NCBI GenBank assembly: GCA_036897625.1
Contig: JAYMTA010001340.1
Span: 1-20,525 of the forward strand
DNA from: Pelargonium cotyledonis
Lineage: Eukaryota > Streptophyta > Magnoliopsida > Geraniales > Geraniaceae
Direction of reading: 5' to 3'
DNA length: 20,525 nt
The first letter of the stretch is position 1. The number at the start of each line of letters is the position of its first letter. Shown here piece by piece: positions 13,001 to 20,525 of the stretch. Below the pieces are notes generated by a model. That model had not been told where the DNA came from and ran no database searches. It saw only the letters and a program-made list of their open reading frames with translations. Made by a program: the position numbers and the translations under genes.

Positions 13001-13187
13001 TTTGTGATGCAGGCTGAGATGCCAATTCATCTTGACCTAGATCTTTTGGTGATCCTTTACTACTCAATGTTTCATCTTGGGAAGCCAGGGAAACAGATCC
13101 AAATTTGTCCACAAGATCCGAAGTCCACCAACCAGCATTAGAAGCCCCTTGCTCTGCTGTCCCAGTAGCATCTCTTGTTTCCTCCAT
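1095..13187 (-). CDS. Raf-like MAPKKK (EDR1/CTR1-type N-domain plus protein kinase), 15 coding exons
   Basis: Predicted cytoplasmic Ser/Thr kinase of the plant Raf-like MAPKKK group B; closest by memory to Arabidopsis RAF13/RAF15 (At2g31010/At3g58640). Coding exons in order (minus strand): 13187-12939, 11346-11143, 10768-10580, 10124-9865, 8387-8310, 7390-7295, 6347-6255, 5367-5250, 4389-4089, 2943-2820, 2663-2644, 2482-2326, 1713-1425, 1331-1259, 1177-1095. All introns are GT-AG and phases match; the total is 2,334 nt or 777 residues, close to the family length as I recall it. The EDR1 domain covers about residues 60-260 (FYSLIPERRLKEHF, LMRFPGQLIP). An Arg/Ser-rich linker follows. The kinase domain spans about 514-777: Gly-loop GIGFFGEV (G528, G530, G533), VAIK K548, alpha-C E566, HRD 642-644, DFG 662-664, GTPEWMAPE ending at 689. 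All catalytic residues are present, so it should be active. The start is chosen because MEETRDATGTAEQG is followed by family-like sequence. The substrate cannot be read from sequence; related Raf kinases act in ABA/osmotic, ethylene and defence signalling. Confidence 0.93.
2644..2663 (-). CDS. 20-nt microexon of the Raf-like kinase
   Basis: This tiny exon lies between introns of 156 nt (2664-2819) and 161 nt (2483-2643). It is flanked by a clear acceptor (CTCCCCCAG) and donor (GTACTT). It encodes RLRHQN (residues 572-577) plus one base on each side, completing S571 and V578. It joins alpha-C (CNEISIL) to strand beta-4 (VILFLGAC). Leaving it out shifts the frame inside the kinase N-lobe, so correct definition is essential. 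Gene finders would easily miss it. The family usually reads RLRHPN here; this copy has Q instead of P. Confidence 0.9.
2944..4088 (-). other. Intron between the linker-end/kinase-start exon and the Gly-loop exon (1,145 nt)
   Basis: Splits the codon for G530 in the kinase Gly-rich loop (donor GGGATTG|GTAAGC, acceptor ATCTTAG). The contents are AT-rich with poly-A/T runs. I see nothing else recognisable. Confidence 0.85.
6606..6627. repeat. (CA)11 microsatellite
   Basis: Eleven perfect CA units inside the kinase intron 6348-7294, likely length-polymorphic. No coding consequence is expected. Confidence 0.95.
6765..6780. repeat. Target-site duplication, left copy (16 bp)
   Basis: AACAGCGCTCAGACCT, identical to 7281-7296 on the other side of the LINE. 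Read on the gene strand it contains AG|GTCTGAGC, a copy of the splice donor of exon 7295-7390, now left deep in the intron at 6779/6778. Confidence 0.95.
6781..7280 (+). mobile_element. 5'-truncated LINE insertion carrying only an RNase H domain and A-rich tail
   Basis: A 500-bp insertion in the intron 6348-7294, antisense to the host gene. Its reading frame from about 6782 encodes a plant LINE ORF2 C-terminal RNase H domain (RVT_3 type): VQCDGSF, SALEAEALAL and FLTDCS supply the catalytic acidic residues, and VVNAHELA is the late motif. TAA at 7021-7023 interrupts the frame; the rest (LYRWIRYGD to FCNL) continues in the same frame to a stop at 7204. It ends with an A-rich tail (about 7258-7280) and has a perfect 16-bp target-site duplication. 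It is dead: no reverse transcriptase, truncated and stopped. The perfect duplication argues for a fairly recent insertion. Confidence 0.92.
7281..7296. repeat. Target-site duplication, right copy (16 bp), overlapping a splice donor
   Basis: AACAGCGCTCAGACCT, a perfect match to 6765-6780. It spans the last two exon bases and the first 14 intron bases of the kinase exon 7295-7390, so the LINE tail begins only 14 nt into the intron. Confidence 0.95.
8630..9256 (+). mobile_element. Degraded LINE reverse-transcriptase C-terminal remnant
   Basis: Lies in the intron 8388-9864, antisense to the host gene. Plus-strand reading from about 8700 gives SIRWLKWRRVLEVLCDKR, then MPLKLK, a stop, EFYG, MLY and MRMLRSMCGN, IRNETIQEK. 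This is the conserved block after the reverse transcriptase in plant non-LTR elements. Several stops and at least one frameshift (around 8690-8700) occur. The final part (CCCCAACATTTGGG, then GTAATTGTTG) resembles the usual 3' end of these elements. It is older than the insertion at 6781, and no target duplication was found. Boundaries are approximate. Confidence 0.8.
11347..12938 (-). other. First coding intron (1,592 nt)
   Basis: Donor CCG|GTGAGA at 12938 and acceptor CTGAACAG ending at 11347; phase 0 on both sides. AT-rich. I see no recognisable gene, RNA or repeat in it. Open frames here are short and carry no family motifs. Confidence 0.8.
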
Positions 13188-13216
13188 GTCCTTAGATATT
13201 TAAATTGTAAAACCAT
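13064..13216 (-). CDS. Upstream ORF 4, overlapping the kinase start out of frame (50 aa)
   Basis: AUG at 13216 in context GAAATGG (A at -3, G at +4), close to the plant optimum. It is 29 nt upstream of the main AUG and in a different frame, running 51 codons through the main start to TGA at 13064-13066. Ribosomes starting here would bypass the kinase start, so this is the uORF most likely to repress it. The peptide after the first ten codons is only a frame-shifted reading of kinase exon 1, so the product itself is probably irrelevant. Confidence 0.4.
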   Translation of the reverse strand: MVLQFKYLRTWRKQEMLLGQQSKGLLMLVGGLRILWTNLDLFPWLPKMKH

Positions 13217-13229
13217 TTCGCCCCGCTTA

Positions 13230-13253
13230 TTACCCCATAAAAGACCCTTTCAT
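13230..13253 (-). CDS. Upstream ORF 3 (7 aa)
   Basis: Minimal ORF MKGSFMG followed by TAA. Its AUG overlaps the TGA of the preceding uORF (TGATG), an arrangement that can allow termination-reinitiation. It is very short and may have no function. Confidence 0.3.
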   Translation of the reverse strand: MKGSFMG

Positions 13254-13333
13254 CAAGAATTAGTTTTTACACTAAATATTGAAATACATAATGTGGACTT
13301 CTTTTGTTCTGATGCCTTTAAACTGAAGGCCAT
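13253..13333 (-). CDS. Upstream ORF 2 (26 aa)
   Basis: AUG (context CATATGGCC) five bases into leader exon 2, reading MAFSLKASEQKK to a TGA at 13253-13255. G at +4 gives it a fair initiation context. It stops 65 nt before the main AUG, and its stop overlaps the next AUG (TGATG). No family is recognised. Confidence 0.4.
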   Translation of the reverse strand: MAFSLKASEQKKSTLCISIFSVKTNS

Positions 13334-15250
13334 ATGACCTGCAAAACAGAGACCAAATGGTAAAACATTACATTACAATAAAAGCTTATGTTCATGAATA
13401 AATCCAACATGTATTTATGAAATGAGGATAGAACACACGGCAAAATGGACAAACCCCAACAAGTAAGAGTGGCAAGTTAGTAGTGCCCACCAAATCTAAA
13501 ACTGATATACCGCCAATGAAGTCATATTTATGGACTATTCCTTCAAATAACTTGAAAATCAAAATGGTGATAGTTATTGTTCAGATAAATTGTTTTGCTA
13601 TTTAGGCAGGAATGCATCAACAGCCCAACACAAGGACCAAATGTTCCTACTCTTACAGCAATTCTGTAAAACCCATTAGATTTTCCTAACCCTTTAGAGG
13701 TAAAGTCAGTATCTCACTTAATATCAAAACTGGCCATAAATGAGGAAAATCCCAATGGTAGCTCTATTTTCCAAATAATGAAATACAATATGCGATTTAA
13801 TCATTTAACTTTAACATATTTTAGCTTATGCGATCATTCAAGAAAGTAACCTGGAGTTTAGCTTATTGCAAATTGTAGTGTCCTGAAATTACCCAATTAT
13901 TTGATCTTGAATATCAGCAATCCAAATCATGCAACCCCAAATAATATACTCATCATAAATGCCAATATTAGCACACAATAATTTGACTACAAGTTCTACA
14001 GGACAAAAAATTTTCTAAGACATTCCATATTATGCTATTGACATCAACATATGAAACCAGTCAAGCATCAAGTAAAGTAGCAATTCTACCCCTATATTCT
14101 TTTTGTCTAATTTTATACATGAAATGATAAATGAAATGCCTGATCTATCATACTGAGAGAACTACAGGTGAAGAATATAAAAAGAAAATAAATAAAATGT
14201 TTATGTCCCATCAGCACCTGAGGTTTAATCATATAATGAAAATGAGTAGAAGATAGAGCCACCGAAGTATACAGCCGAATCAAAGTAAACTCATGCTCGA
14301 CTTCAAAGCATTAAACCCTTATGAAATGATGCTTCAATAGTAACATGATAATGCTCTGACAATACATATAACCTCATATGGTGCAATAAATAATGCCTTT
14401 AGCCTAAAAGGTAAACTGTAGGCCATAAACTAGTCTCTCCAAATCTCAGCTGAATTATAACAAATCATTGCTATCCAGAATTAAAATTGCCCTCAGAAAA
14501 ATAGTGTTCCTGATCTGGACACTATACTCTTTTTCCATAATGCTGACCACATTGCCAAGCTAACTTAAAATTAACCCCTTAAAAAGTGTTTCATTCTCCC
14601 CGCAAGTTCCCAAAGATTGAAAGATTAACAATTTTACCATAAAAACGCTAACTCCTATGCCCCCACATTGCTAACCTAACTTGTAATACCCCTACAAACA
14701 CTATGTTTCTCTCCTCAAAGATTTAAGGATCTAGAAGCACAAATCTCTTACCATAAATACAAACCCCAATGCAGCTCGTGCCGGTATAAATCTTAGTGAT
14801 CAGCACATAAATCGAATTCAAACTCTGCTTTCCTTAAAGCACTGAGTTAACCATTACGACCTTCCAAATTCTACCACATAAACTCAATTTATACTGAAAT
14901 GGGTCAATAAATAAATAAACCTGACCACTTACTCTAAATCAGCCACAAATTACTTGAATTCCACTGATTCAGCTCCAATTCTCATTAGTTGCGACAATCC
15001 AGCAATATAAAACCAACCAATCAATGGAACACAAATCCGATTAAGACCCAATTCATCCTAGCAGCAAAAACACTAGCCCTCGAGCTCAAATCATGGATAC
15101 AAACACTAGAATCACATAATTCGAATTCCAAATTCAGGGATCAATCCCATAAAAATTTGAATTAAAAAATAACAAACAAAATATCGAACTTACCGCCAGC
15201 AGATCCAAGAACACGAATCCCCACAAGTCCCTCCTCAAAACCATAAACAT
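13318..15250 (-). CDS. Upstream ORF 1, assembled across the 5' UTR intron (25 aa)
   Basis: AUG at 15250; segments 15250-15194 and 13338-13318, joined by removal of the 1,855-nt leader intron. It begins MFMVLRRDLWGF and ends VIWPSV before TAA. In unspliced RNA the frame continues into the intron and the product differs. A hydrophobic, tryptophan-containing 25-residue peptide is plausible, but I do not recognise it as a known conserved uORF. The likely role, if any, is to limit ribosome access to the kinase AUG. Confidence 0.4.
13339..15193 (-). other. 5' UTR intron (1,855 nt)
   Basis: Donor GTAAGT and acceptor TTTTGCAG. AT-rich with no recognised gene. A weak tRNA-like stretch at about 14814-14853 was examined and rejected because its box spacing is too short. 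Confidence 0.6.
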
Positions 15251-15495
15251 TTGAATCTCAGAGCCTCTGCCCACAAAACCCCACCACCTCCCCCACAAAT
15301 TATATCGGTTCGTGAAAAAAAGAGAGGGAAATGAGAACAAAATGCAACAGAGAAACTCTGTGTAGAAAGAGAGTATGTGTGTGTCTAGGTCTGAGTCTGT
15401 GACTTTTAGAGAGAGAAACGAAATGGATTCTGATTTGTGCAGTTTTGCGAGAGGTTTTTGGATTGAAACAACTGATCGTTAAAAGGAAAGAGATG
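15194..15495 (-). other. 5' UTR exon 1 and probable transcription start
   Basis: On the minus strand the segment has a pyrimidine-rich leader (TTTCTCTCTCT around 15408-15420) typical of plant 5' UTRs and ends in the donor GCG|GTAAGT at 15194/15193. The 5' end near 15495 is inferred from a TATA box about 30 bp further upstream. The intron between this exon and 13338 is 1,855 nt. A long leader intron close to the start is common in plant signalling genes and often raises expression. Confidence 0.6.
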
Positions 15496-15524
15496 GGCTT
15501 TTAATTGATTACTTAAAATTTTAA

Positions 15525-15533
15525 TTATATATA
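15525..15533 (-). promoter_or_regulatory. TATA box of the kinase gene
   Basis: TATATATAA on the minus strand, about 280 bp upstream of the first-exon donor and just upstream of the pyrimidine-rich leader. Position and orientation fit a TATA element with initiation near 15495. The local AT-richness lowers certainty. Confidence 0.5.
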
Positions 15534-15561
15534 AATTTTGAGGAGAAGAAGGTGATGGTGG

Positions 15562-15572
15562 TGAGTCACGTG
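15562..15572. promoter_or_regulatory. Overlapping GCN4-like site and G-box
   Basis: TGAGTCACGTG contains TGAGTCA overlapping the palindromic G-box CACGTG by two bases, about 30-40 bp upstream of the TATA box. ACGTG is also an ABRE core. Such motifs bind plant bZIP and bHLH factors and are common in ABA- and light-responsive promoters. It is seen in sequence; regulation is inferred. Confidence 0.45.
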
Positions 15573-15630
15573 CAGGTCGCGAGCGAACTGGGGGGCCTCT
15601 GTCGGAGCTCCAGCTGTACCCACAGAGCTT

Positions 15631-15636
15631 ACGCGT
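15631..15636. promoter_or_regulatory. CGCG box (candidate CAMTA site)
   Basis: ACGCGT matches the (A/C/G)CGCG(T/C/G) consensus of calmodulin-binding CAMTA factors, in a short GC-richer patch about 100 bp upstream of the TATA box. It is a single short motif and weak evidence alone. Confidence 0.25.
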
Positions 15637-15639
15637 GAA

Positions 15640-17510
15640 CCTATTACTACTACTCCTACTTTTTTTTTTTTGAAAATATATTAGCTTTTTAAATTTATGG
15701 AGAAGAAAAAAAAAAGTTTTTTTCTTTCTTTTTTGATAATTTTTTGAGATCTAAGAAAAATTAGAAATGTGTTCCACGTTTGGACTTAGATGTACAAAAG
15801 TTGGATCCCAATTATATGCATCTACATGCGAAAGATATTATTTAATTTCACGTTACATGTGATTTTTTATTATTGCATTACATTTTCAACAATAATTTTC
15901 TATGATTTTATAGTATTGTCTATCACATGAGTGAGTATTAGTATTTTAGAATCAATTATTTTTCTGGTTTGATTTTATATGTGATTATTTTTAAACGGAT
16001 GTATCGAGTTCTATTCGTTTTTTACATTGTATGTGAATTTTGAATTCTTCAATTACGAAAATGTGAGCTTAAGTAGTTACTTTATCTTATTTTAGAGTAT
16101 TTATATATTATGTTGGGCGGTTTTATGTATGCATGTAACATATTGCTTAATAAATGTTGTAACAATCGATGGCATATGAAGAATATAAAACTGATTGTTA
16201 TGTTAATATACTTGAAGGTAACGATATATATATGCATGAATCTTTGTACCTCTTTTGTCTTCTTTTTTAGTCGTTTAAAATGAACCAAGTTAATGAGCGA
16301 CTAATTGTACTATAAGTGAATAAATACATATGCATGCATGAGCAGTTCAAGATACAAACGTTACATCAAAAAAATTGCAAATTCGATTGTTTTACCGTTC
16401 AATTAGATAAAATATCCTAATTGACAAATATAAAATATCTCACGAATTATGCTGAAATCCTAATTATAAAAGATAAATAAATATAAGTTCCAATTAATAC
16501 TTTATGTCTTTAGAATTATGCCATCCTTACCAAACATGTCAAGCAAGCTATAAATGATACCAGTATTTTAATTATGACTAACTGCCAGTATTTGCATTAA
16601 ATATTAAATAGTCCATTTTTCAGTGCCAAACTATACACATCCAATGTGAACAAAATTATAACATATATATATACTCACCAAAAATGATATTAATTAGCTG
16701 CTAGAATTGAATAGATATGTGTGCAAATCCGCACAATTTTATACGTGTTTTACCAACTTAAGACGAGACTCAAAGAGTTTGAGCTTCAAGTAATGCAATT
16801 GTGTTAACTCAATTTTTATTGCTCTTGCAGTCATTTTCAACTCAAATGGGAATCGGAGTAAGCTTGTTATGCTTTAAAATTGGTAATTTTATATTGACCG
16901 CGAGTCGGTTTAAGATATTTCGTGATTAAGATAAAAAGAAATAGTTCGGATGTGCATCAATAAATGATGGTACCATATATATGGCTCCGAATACACTGCA
17001 CATAACTACAAAAATAGGGTTCAGTGTATATTACACCAACACATGGAAATATTTGAAACTGCAAAGTTGAAAATTTGGAAATTCGGTAAGTGGTTGGTTG
17101 AAAAAAGAAAGCAAAATACAACATGTGTCAATTGAGAAGGAGATGCATGCACTAGTTTTATTAGGAAAATTAATGTTAACAATTAATTGTAGTCAATATA
17201 TAATTAGGAAAGTTAAAACTAACATTTAATTGTAGTCAATATCTTAGATGGATGAGGCTGGTCATTGAAAAGTTATACAATTGATTTGCAAGTATGGTAA
17301 CACATGTATAGTCATATATTTCCGAGGCGTTCAAAATGAATTATAAATTATGTTACTTGACTCGTAATATAGAAGTTGTTAACTAACTTATTAAACATAT
17401 ATTAATATTATTCAAGGCATGTATAATAACTTCAAAATATAAGAAGAACATGACACGTATTTGAGACAAAAATTAAAAGTTGATGCGACAAACGTTTTGG
17501 GATTAGGAAT
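15640..17510. other. Intergenic, AT-rich, no gene seen
   Basis: Upstream flank of the kinase gene. No open frame with family motifs, tRNA or complete transposon was seen. It may hold distal promoter elements. Confidence 0.6.
17161..17242. repeat. Imperfect 43-bp tandem duplication
   Basis: TTAGGAAA starts at 17161 and 17204, and AATTGTAGTCAATAT recurs at the same 43-bp offset (17185 and 17228). The middle part is diverged. It is two copies only. Confidence 0.75.
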
Positions 17511-17514
17511 TAAC

Positions 17515-17760
17515 ATTCGAAGGTAAAAAGAATGATATTGCAGGTTGTTAGGCAAGCAAATCATGTGGCGGATTTCTTAGCCAAATTTTGTTATTATCTA
17601 TCGGATTGTGGGTTTATTACTCACCAGCACGTAAGTGCTAGCTCTTTACTTTTGAATGTTTGTAATCGTATTCCAAACTCTCGTGTTATTTTAGAAATTG
17701 GGATTTACCCACTTTCTTTTCCTGATTTTCAAGTGGACCTAACTTCATAAAGTAGTGGAA
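17515..17760 (+). mobile_element. LINE ORF2 C-terminal tail fragment
   Basis: A 5'-truncated fragment in the intergenic region. The frame reads QVVRQANHVADFLAKFC and ends FPDFQVDLTS before a stop at 17748-17750. (R)QANHVADFLAK is the end of the RNase H domain of plant LINE-type elements. Upstream stops (TAA at 17511) mark the truncation. No A-tail or target duplication was identified, so the 3' limit is unclear. Confidence 0.65.
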
Positions 17761-20390
17761 TTACTATTCAGATAAAATTTGGGCTTGTATCCAGACCATT
17801 GGGCCGGGCTTCGTTTGGGCCCATTCCCAAAATACATACCCAATGTTCTTAAAATCATACTCATAAGATTGCATTTTTTCTTATGATCATATGGGATAAC
17901 TCTCAAAACACAGATCTGAGTTTAACTATAATCGTATCCTCTTTAAGGACTCGAGTTCGAGTTTTATTGTCAGCGGTATAAAATAAAATTATGCATGTTA
18001 GAAAAATTATGTAATTTATTAAAATGACACTTTTAAATGTTAAAGTATCATACTAATGTTAAATTGATCGTTTTTTAATATATAAATTAAACGTATAAGA
18101 CAAATTTATTAATCTTTATTCAAGATGAGAATGACCACAAAAAGATAACAAAACTCTTTTCTACTAAATTTTAACTCAAATATTGTCTATATTTTCTGTG
18201 ATAAACATTCAATTTTATTTTCTCTACAGAAAAGATAAAATAACTAAATTAGTGGCCAATCTCTTACTCAACCTCAGCTCATATCCATATATGAAGTTGC
18301 AGCAGAGAAGATGTGTGTTAATGGTTAAAATTTGACAGACTGATAGGCCATTTAAATTGCTGTACTGTACAGCATCAATATTATTATTAGTTGAATATTA
18401 ATTATGTCTACCTACTACACTTTAATATTAAAACATTAGGTTGACCCATCTCGATCCATCTCTATATAAATGTTCAAAAATAAAAATAAAAAAATAAGTA
18501 AAAGATTTGCATGGTTCCAGAGATGGTGATGTTAGCTTCCATTAATATTCTGAAATTGACCCAACACCCATTTGTTTAAATTTAGTATTTTTCTGTTTAC
18601 AAACAAGAAAATAAAACCTAGGTGATACAAGAAAGAAGACAATAACTTAGAAATGGTTTTGTCTTTATCTATTGTAGTCATTTATTTTAGCATTTGTCAA
18701 TGGTTATTGAGATCTGTGAGTGAGTGTGTATTTGTCTTGACTTTCCATCTCATTTTGTTCTTGTTACTTGCAAAAATCCTCTACAGTCAACTTCAAGTTT
18801 GGGGTCTTTAAAAGCACTGTGTGTTGCATCGTGATTAGACGGGTTGAAAATGCATGGAAGATTACCTAGAAAAAAATATACGGAAATGGTTGATACATGT
18901 AACTTGATACATGTAACCTGATACATGTATATCGCATGTCGATGACGAAATTAAATTATGACTCTATATTAAAAAAAATTAGATGGACTTTGACTTGATT
19001 TGAAGGGAAAAATAAAGAGTTTGATTGTGATTATAAAAGCGTTACGTCACTCTACATGTAATATACATGTAAATTCACTACATACAAGGATCCGCTTTTA
19101 AAATTATATTGCAAAGAGTTTTATTTTTATTATTATTTTTTTTGTGAATTAATGTTTGTTAATTTGTAAGCAATAAAACGATTCGGGATTCGGGTGGCTA
19201 TACTATTGTAAATGTAAATAAAATTGTAAATGACTTTAACTGTTTCACATTTATAATGTTTTTGAATGAGTTTTTACTTTATCAATTGCTCGTCTGAGAA
19301 GACATTGCTATAAAAACATGAAAAACACATATAGGACAATTGGGCAATAAGAAGAGAACATCATAGGACCACCCTTAACATTACAACCCTACCATCCTTA
19401 CCATATATATGAAAGTTTTGTACTACATATATATTAATGTATACCATAGATTTTTAGTTTCTCTACCTCACAATATCTTTATGGCTGGAAAATGTGAAAT
19501 TAAATAAGAATATAATGTTATGATAAGATAATTAATTACAGTAAAATATGGGTGCTTTAATTAGCTTGCAATGATATGTGAAAGCTAGTAGTGCCAAATA
19601 GTCAAGTAATGATTTAAATTTTCTATAATGCCTTGCTTTATAAAAAAATCTTATAATTATTTGGAAATGAATATATATTGTTGGCACTGTGATCAACTAT
19701 AATTATAGTAACAATTGTTTAGGGTTATGAGTTGCTATCCACAGTTCCACACCACATGCATGCAAAGTGATATATAAACAATGCCATTATTATACAATTA
19801 ATATCACAAAGATAAAGATCTATTAAAATAAATAAATAGATTTATTATATGTTTTATATATAAGTTTACAACTCAATAACATGGTTGCAATATTCTGTAA
19901 TATTATAGTTCCTACTTTACAGGAATCTATTCTTCTCCATTGAAGCATTCAAGGTAATGACAATTAAAACACTTCAAATTACTAAAAAAAATTATGAGGA
20001 TATGATACTCTTAGTTAAGTTGATTATGTTTAAATATTTAATTTTTTTTGGTAGAACTGCTTTTATTAATTATTATTATTAATCAAATTAATATAGTTTA
20101 CTTGAGAGAATTTGAAATAAAGAAATGACAATAATTGAAGAGGACATTTGGTCTTACATTTCACACATAATTCACATTGCAAAGCACAAGTGACTTGGCA
20201 TTATGGTATATAGTACACCTTTTTCTATAAATGTCACCACATGATCCTAATCAACAAGTAACCATTAAAAATTGGGATAATGACATATAGGAGCCCATTT
20301 TCTGGTCCTATAACACATGACATACTCAAGTTTTGGGGATAGCCAAATTACTTGCACATCTGTCATACATTAAACTTAACGGTAAAGTTC
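17761..20390. other. Intergenic, AT-rich, no gene seen
   Basis: No coding region supported on either strand. It holds short repeats described separately and a GC-richer patch around 17805-17822 with GGGCC-type motifs. No polymerase III gene was identified. Confidence 0.55.
18891..18932. repeat. 14-bp tandem repeat, three copies
   Basis: TGATACATGTAAC(T/C) repeats at 18891, 18905 and 18919; the third copy diverges after TGATACATGTA. Each unit contains the palindrome TACATGTA. Two more copies of that octamer lie at 19053 and 19064. Confidence 0.85.
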
Positions 20391-20396
20391 AATTTT

Positions 20397-20425
20397 TCTG
20401 GTCATGTGCAATTCACATGACCAGA
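20397..20425. repeat. Perfect 12-bp inverted repeat with 5-nt loop
   Basis: TCTGGTCATGTG (20397-20408), loop CAATT, then CACATGACCAGA (20414-20425). It could form a hairpin in RNA or bind a dimeric factor. The following sequence (about 20430-20525) is pyrimidine-rich and could be the leader of a gene beyond the window, but no start is visible. Confidence 0.85.
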
Positions 20426-20525
20426 TAAACATAAAATCCCCAAAATACCTCAAAACTCATTTCTTCCAAACCCTATTTTCCCTTCACCGGTTTTATTTTG
20501 ATTTTGTTTGTTTTTGTGTTAATGG

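Larger units (their letters stand above)
13188..13338 (-). other. 5' UTR exon 2 of the kinase gene
   Basis: A strong acceptor (CTGTTTTGCAG) ends at 13339 and the leader runs without a further evident intron to the start codon at 13187. It contains three AUGs, listed as upstream ORFs, and the last codons of a fourth ORF that begins in the first leader exon. The exon assignment rests on splice-site quality and position only. Confidence 0.65.

Noticed and set aside
14814-14853. tRNA- or SINE-like A and B boxes on the minus strand
   Set aside because: Only about 17 nt separate the boxes, too few for a tRNA-derived promoter, and the B box has about three mismatches. No cloverleaf could be drawn.
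16082-16288. 68-codon minus-strand frame upstream of the gene
   Set aside because: Composition is that of random AT-rich sequence and no family is recognised.
17940-17970. B-box-like GAGTTCGAG
   Set aside because: No matching A box or stem structure upstream.

Overview
The window is nuclear DNA from a flowering plant, most likely a eudicot. It is AT-rich, has many short GT-AG introns with T-rich tracts, carries degraded plant LINE retroelements, and its one complete gene belongs to a plant kinase family. I cannot name the species from the sequence.

Region by region: positions 1-480 hold a dispersed-repeat-like segment with a 49-bp tandem repeat. Positions about 500-1094 are the 3' flank and probable 3' UTR of the gene, with a likely 96-nt intron at 851-946. 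Positions 1095-13187 on the minus strand are the coding part of one Raf-like MAPKKK gene. I could assemble it into 15 coding exons totalling 2,334 nt (777 residues plus stop), with reading phase kept at every junction. The 5' UTR lies in two exons (13188-13338 and 15194 to about 15495) separated by a 1,855-bp intron. A TATA box, a G-box and a CGCG box lie just upstream. Positions about 15,640-20,525 are intergenic and AT-rich, with one LINE tail, small tandem repeats and a perfect inverted repeat. I see no second complete gene.

The protein has an N-terminal EDR1/CTR1-type domain (about residues 60-260), an arginine- and serine-rich linker, and a C-terminal protein kinase domain (about 514-777) with all catalytic motifs intact. 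By residue memory it resembles the Arabidopsis RAF13/14/15 group (group B Raf-like kinases, At2g31010/At3g58640 type). That placement needs a tree.

The most notable things are details of gene architecture. A recent 5'-truncated LINE copy sits 14 nt inside an intron and has duplicated the exon's splice donor. There is a 20-nt microexon inside the kinase domain. Four upstream reading frames precede or overlap the start codon, one of them created by splicing across the 5' UTR intron. A probable 3' UTR intron could make the mRNA sensitive to nonsense-mediated decay. Three consecutive phase-symmetric exons each carry a basic motif. I found no evidence of a wholly new biological system.
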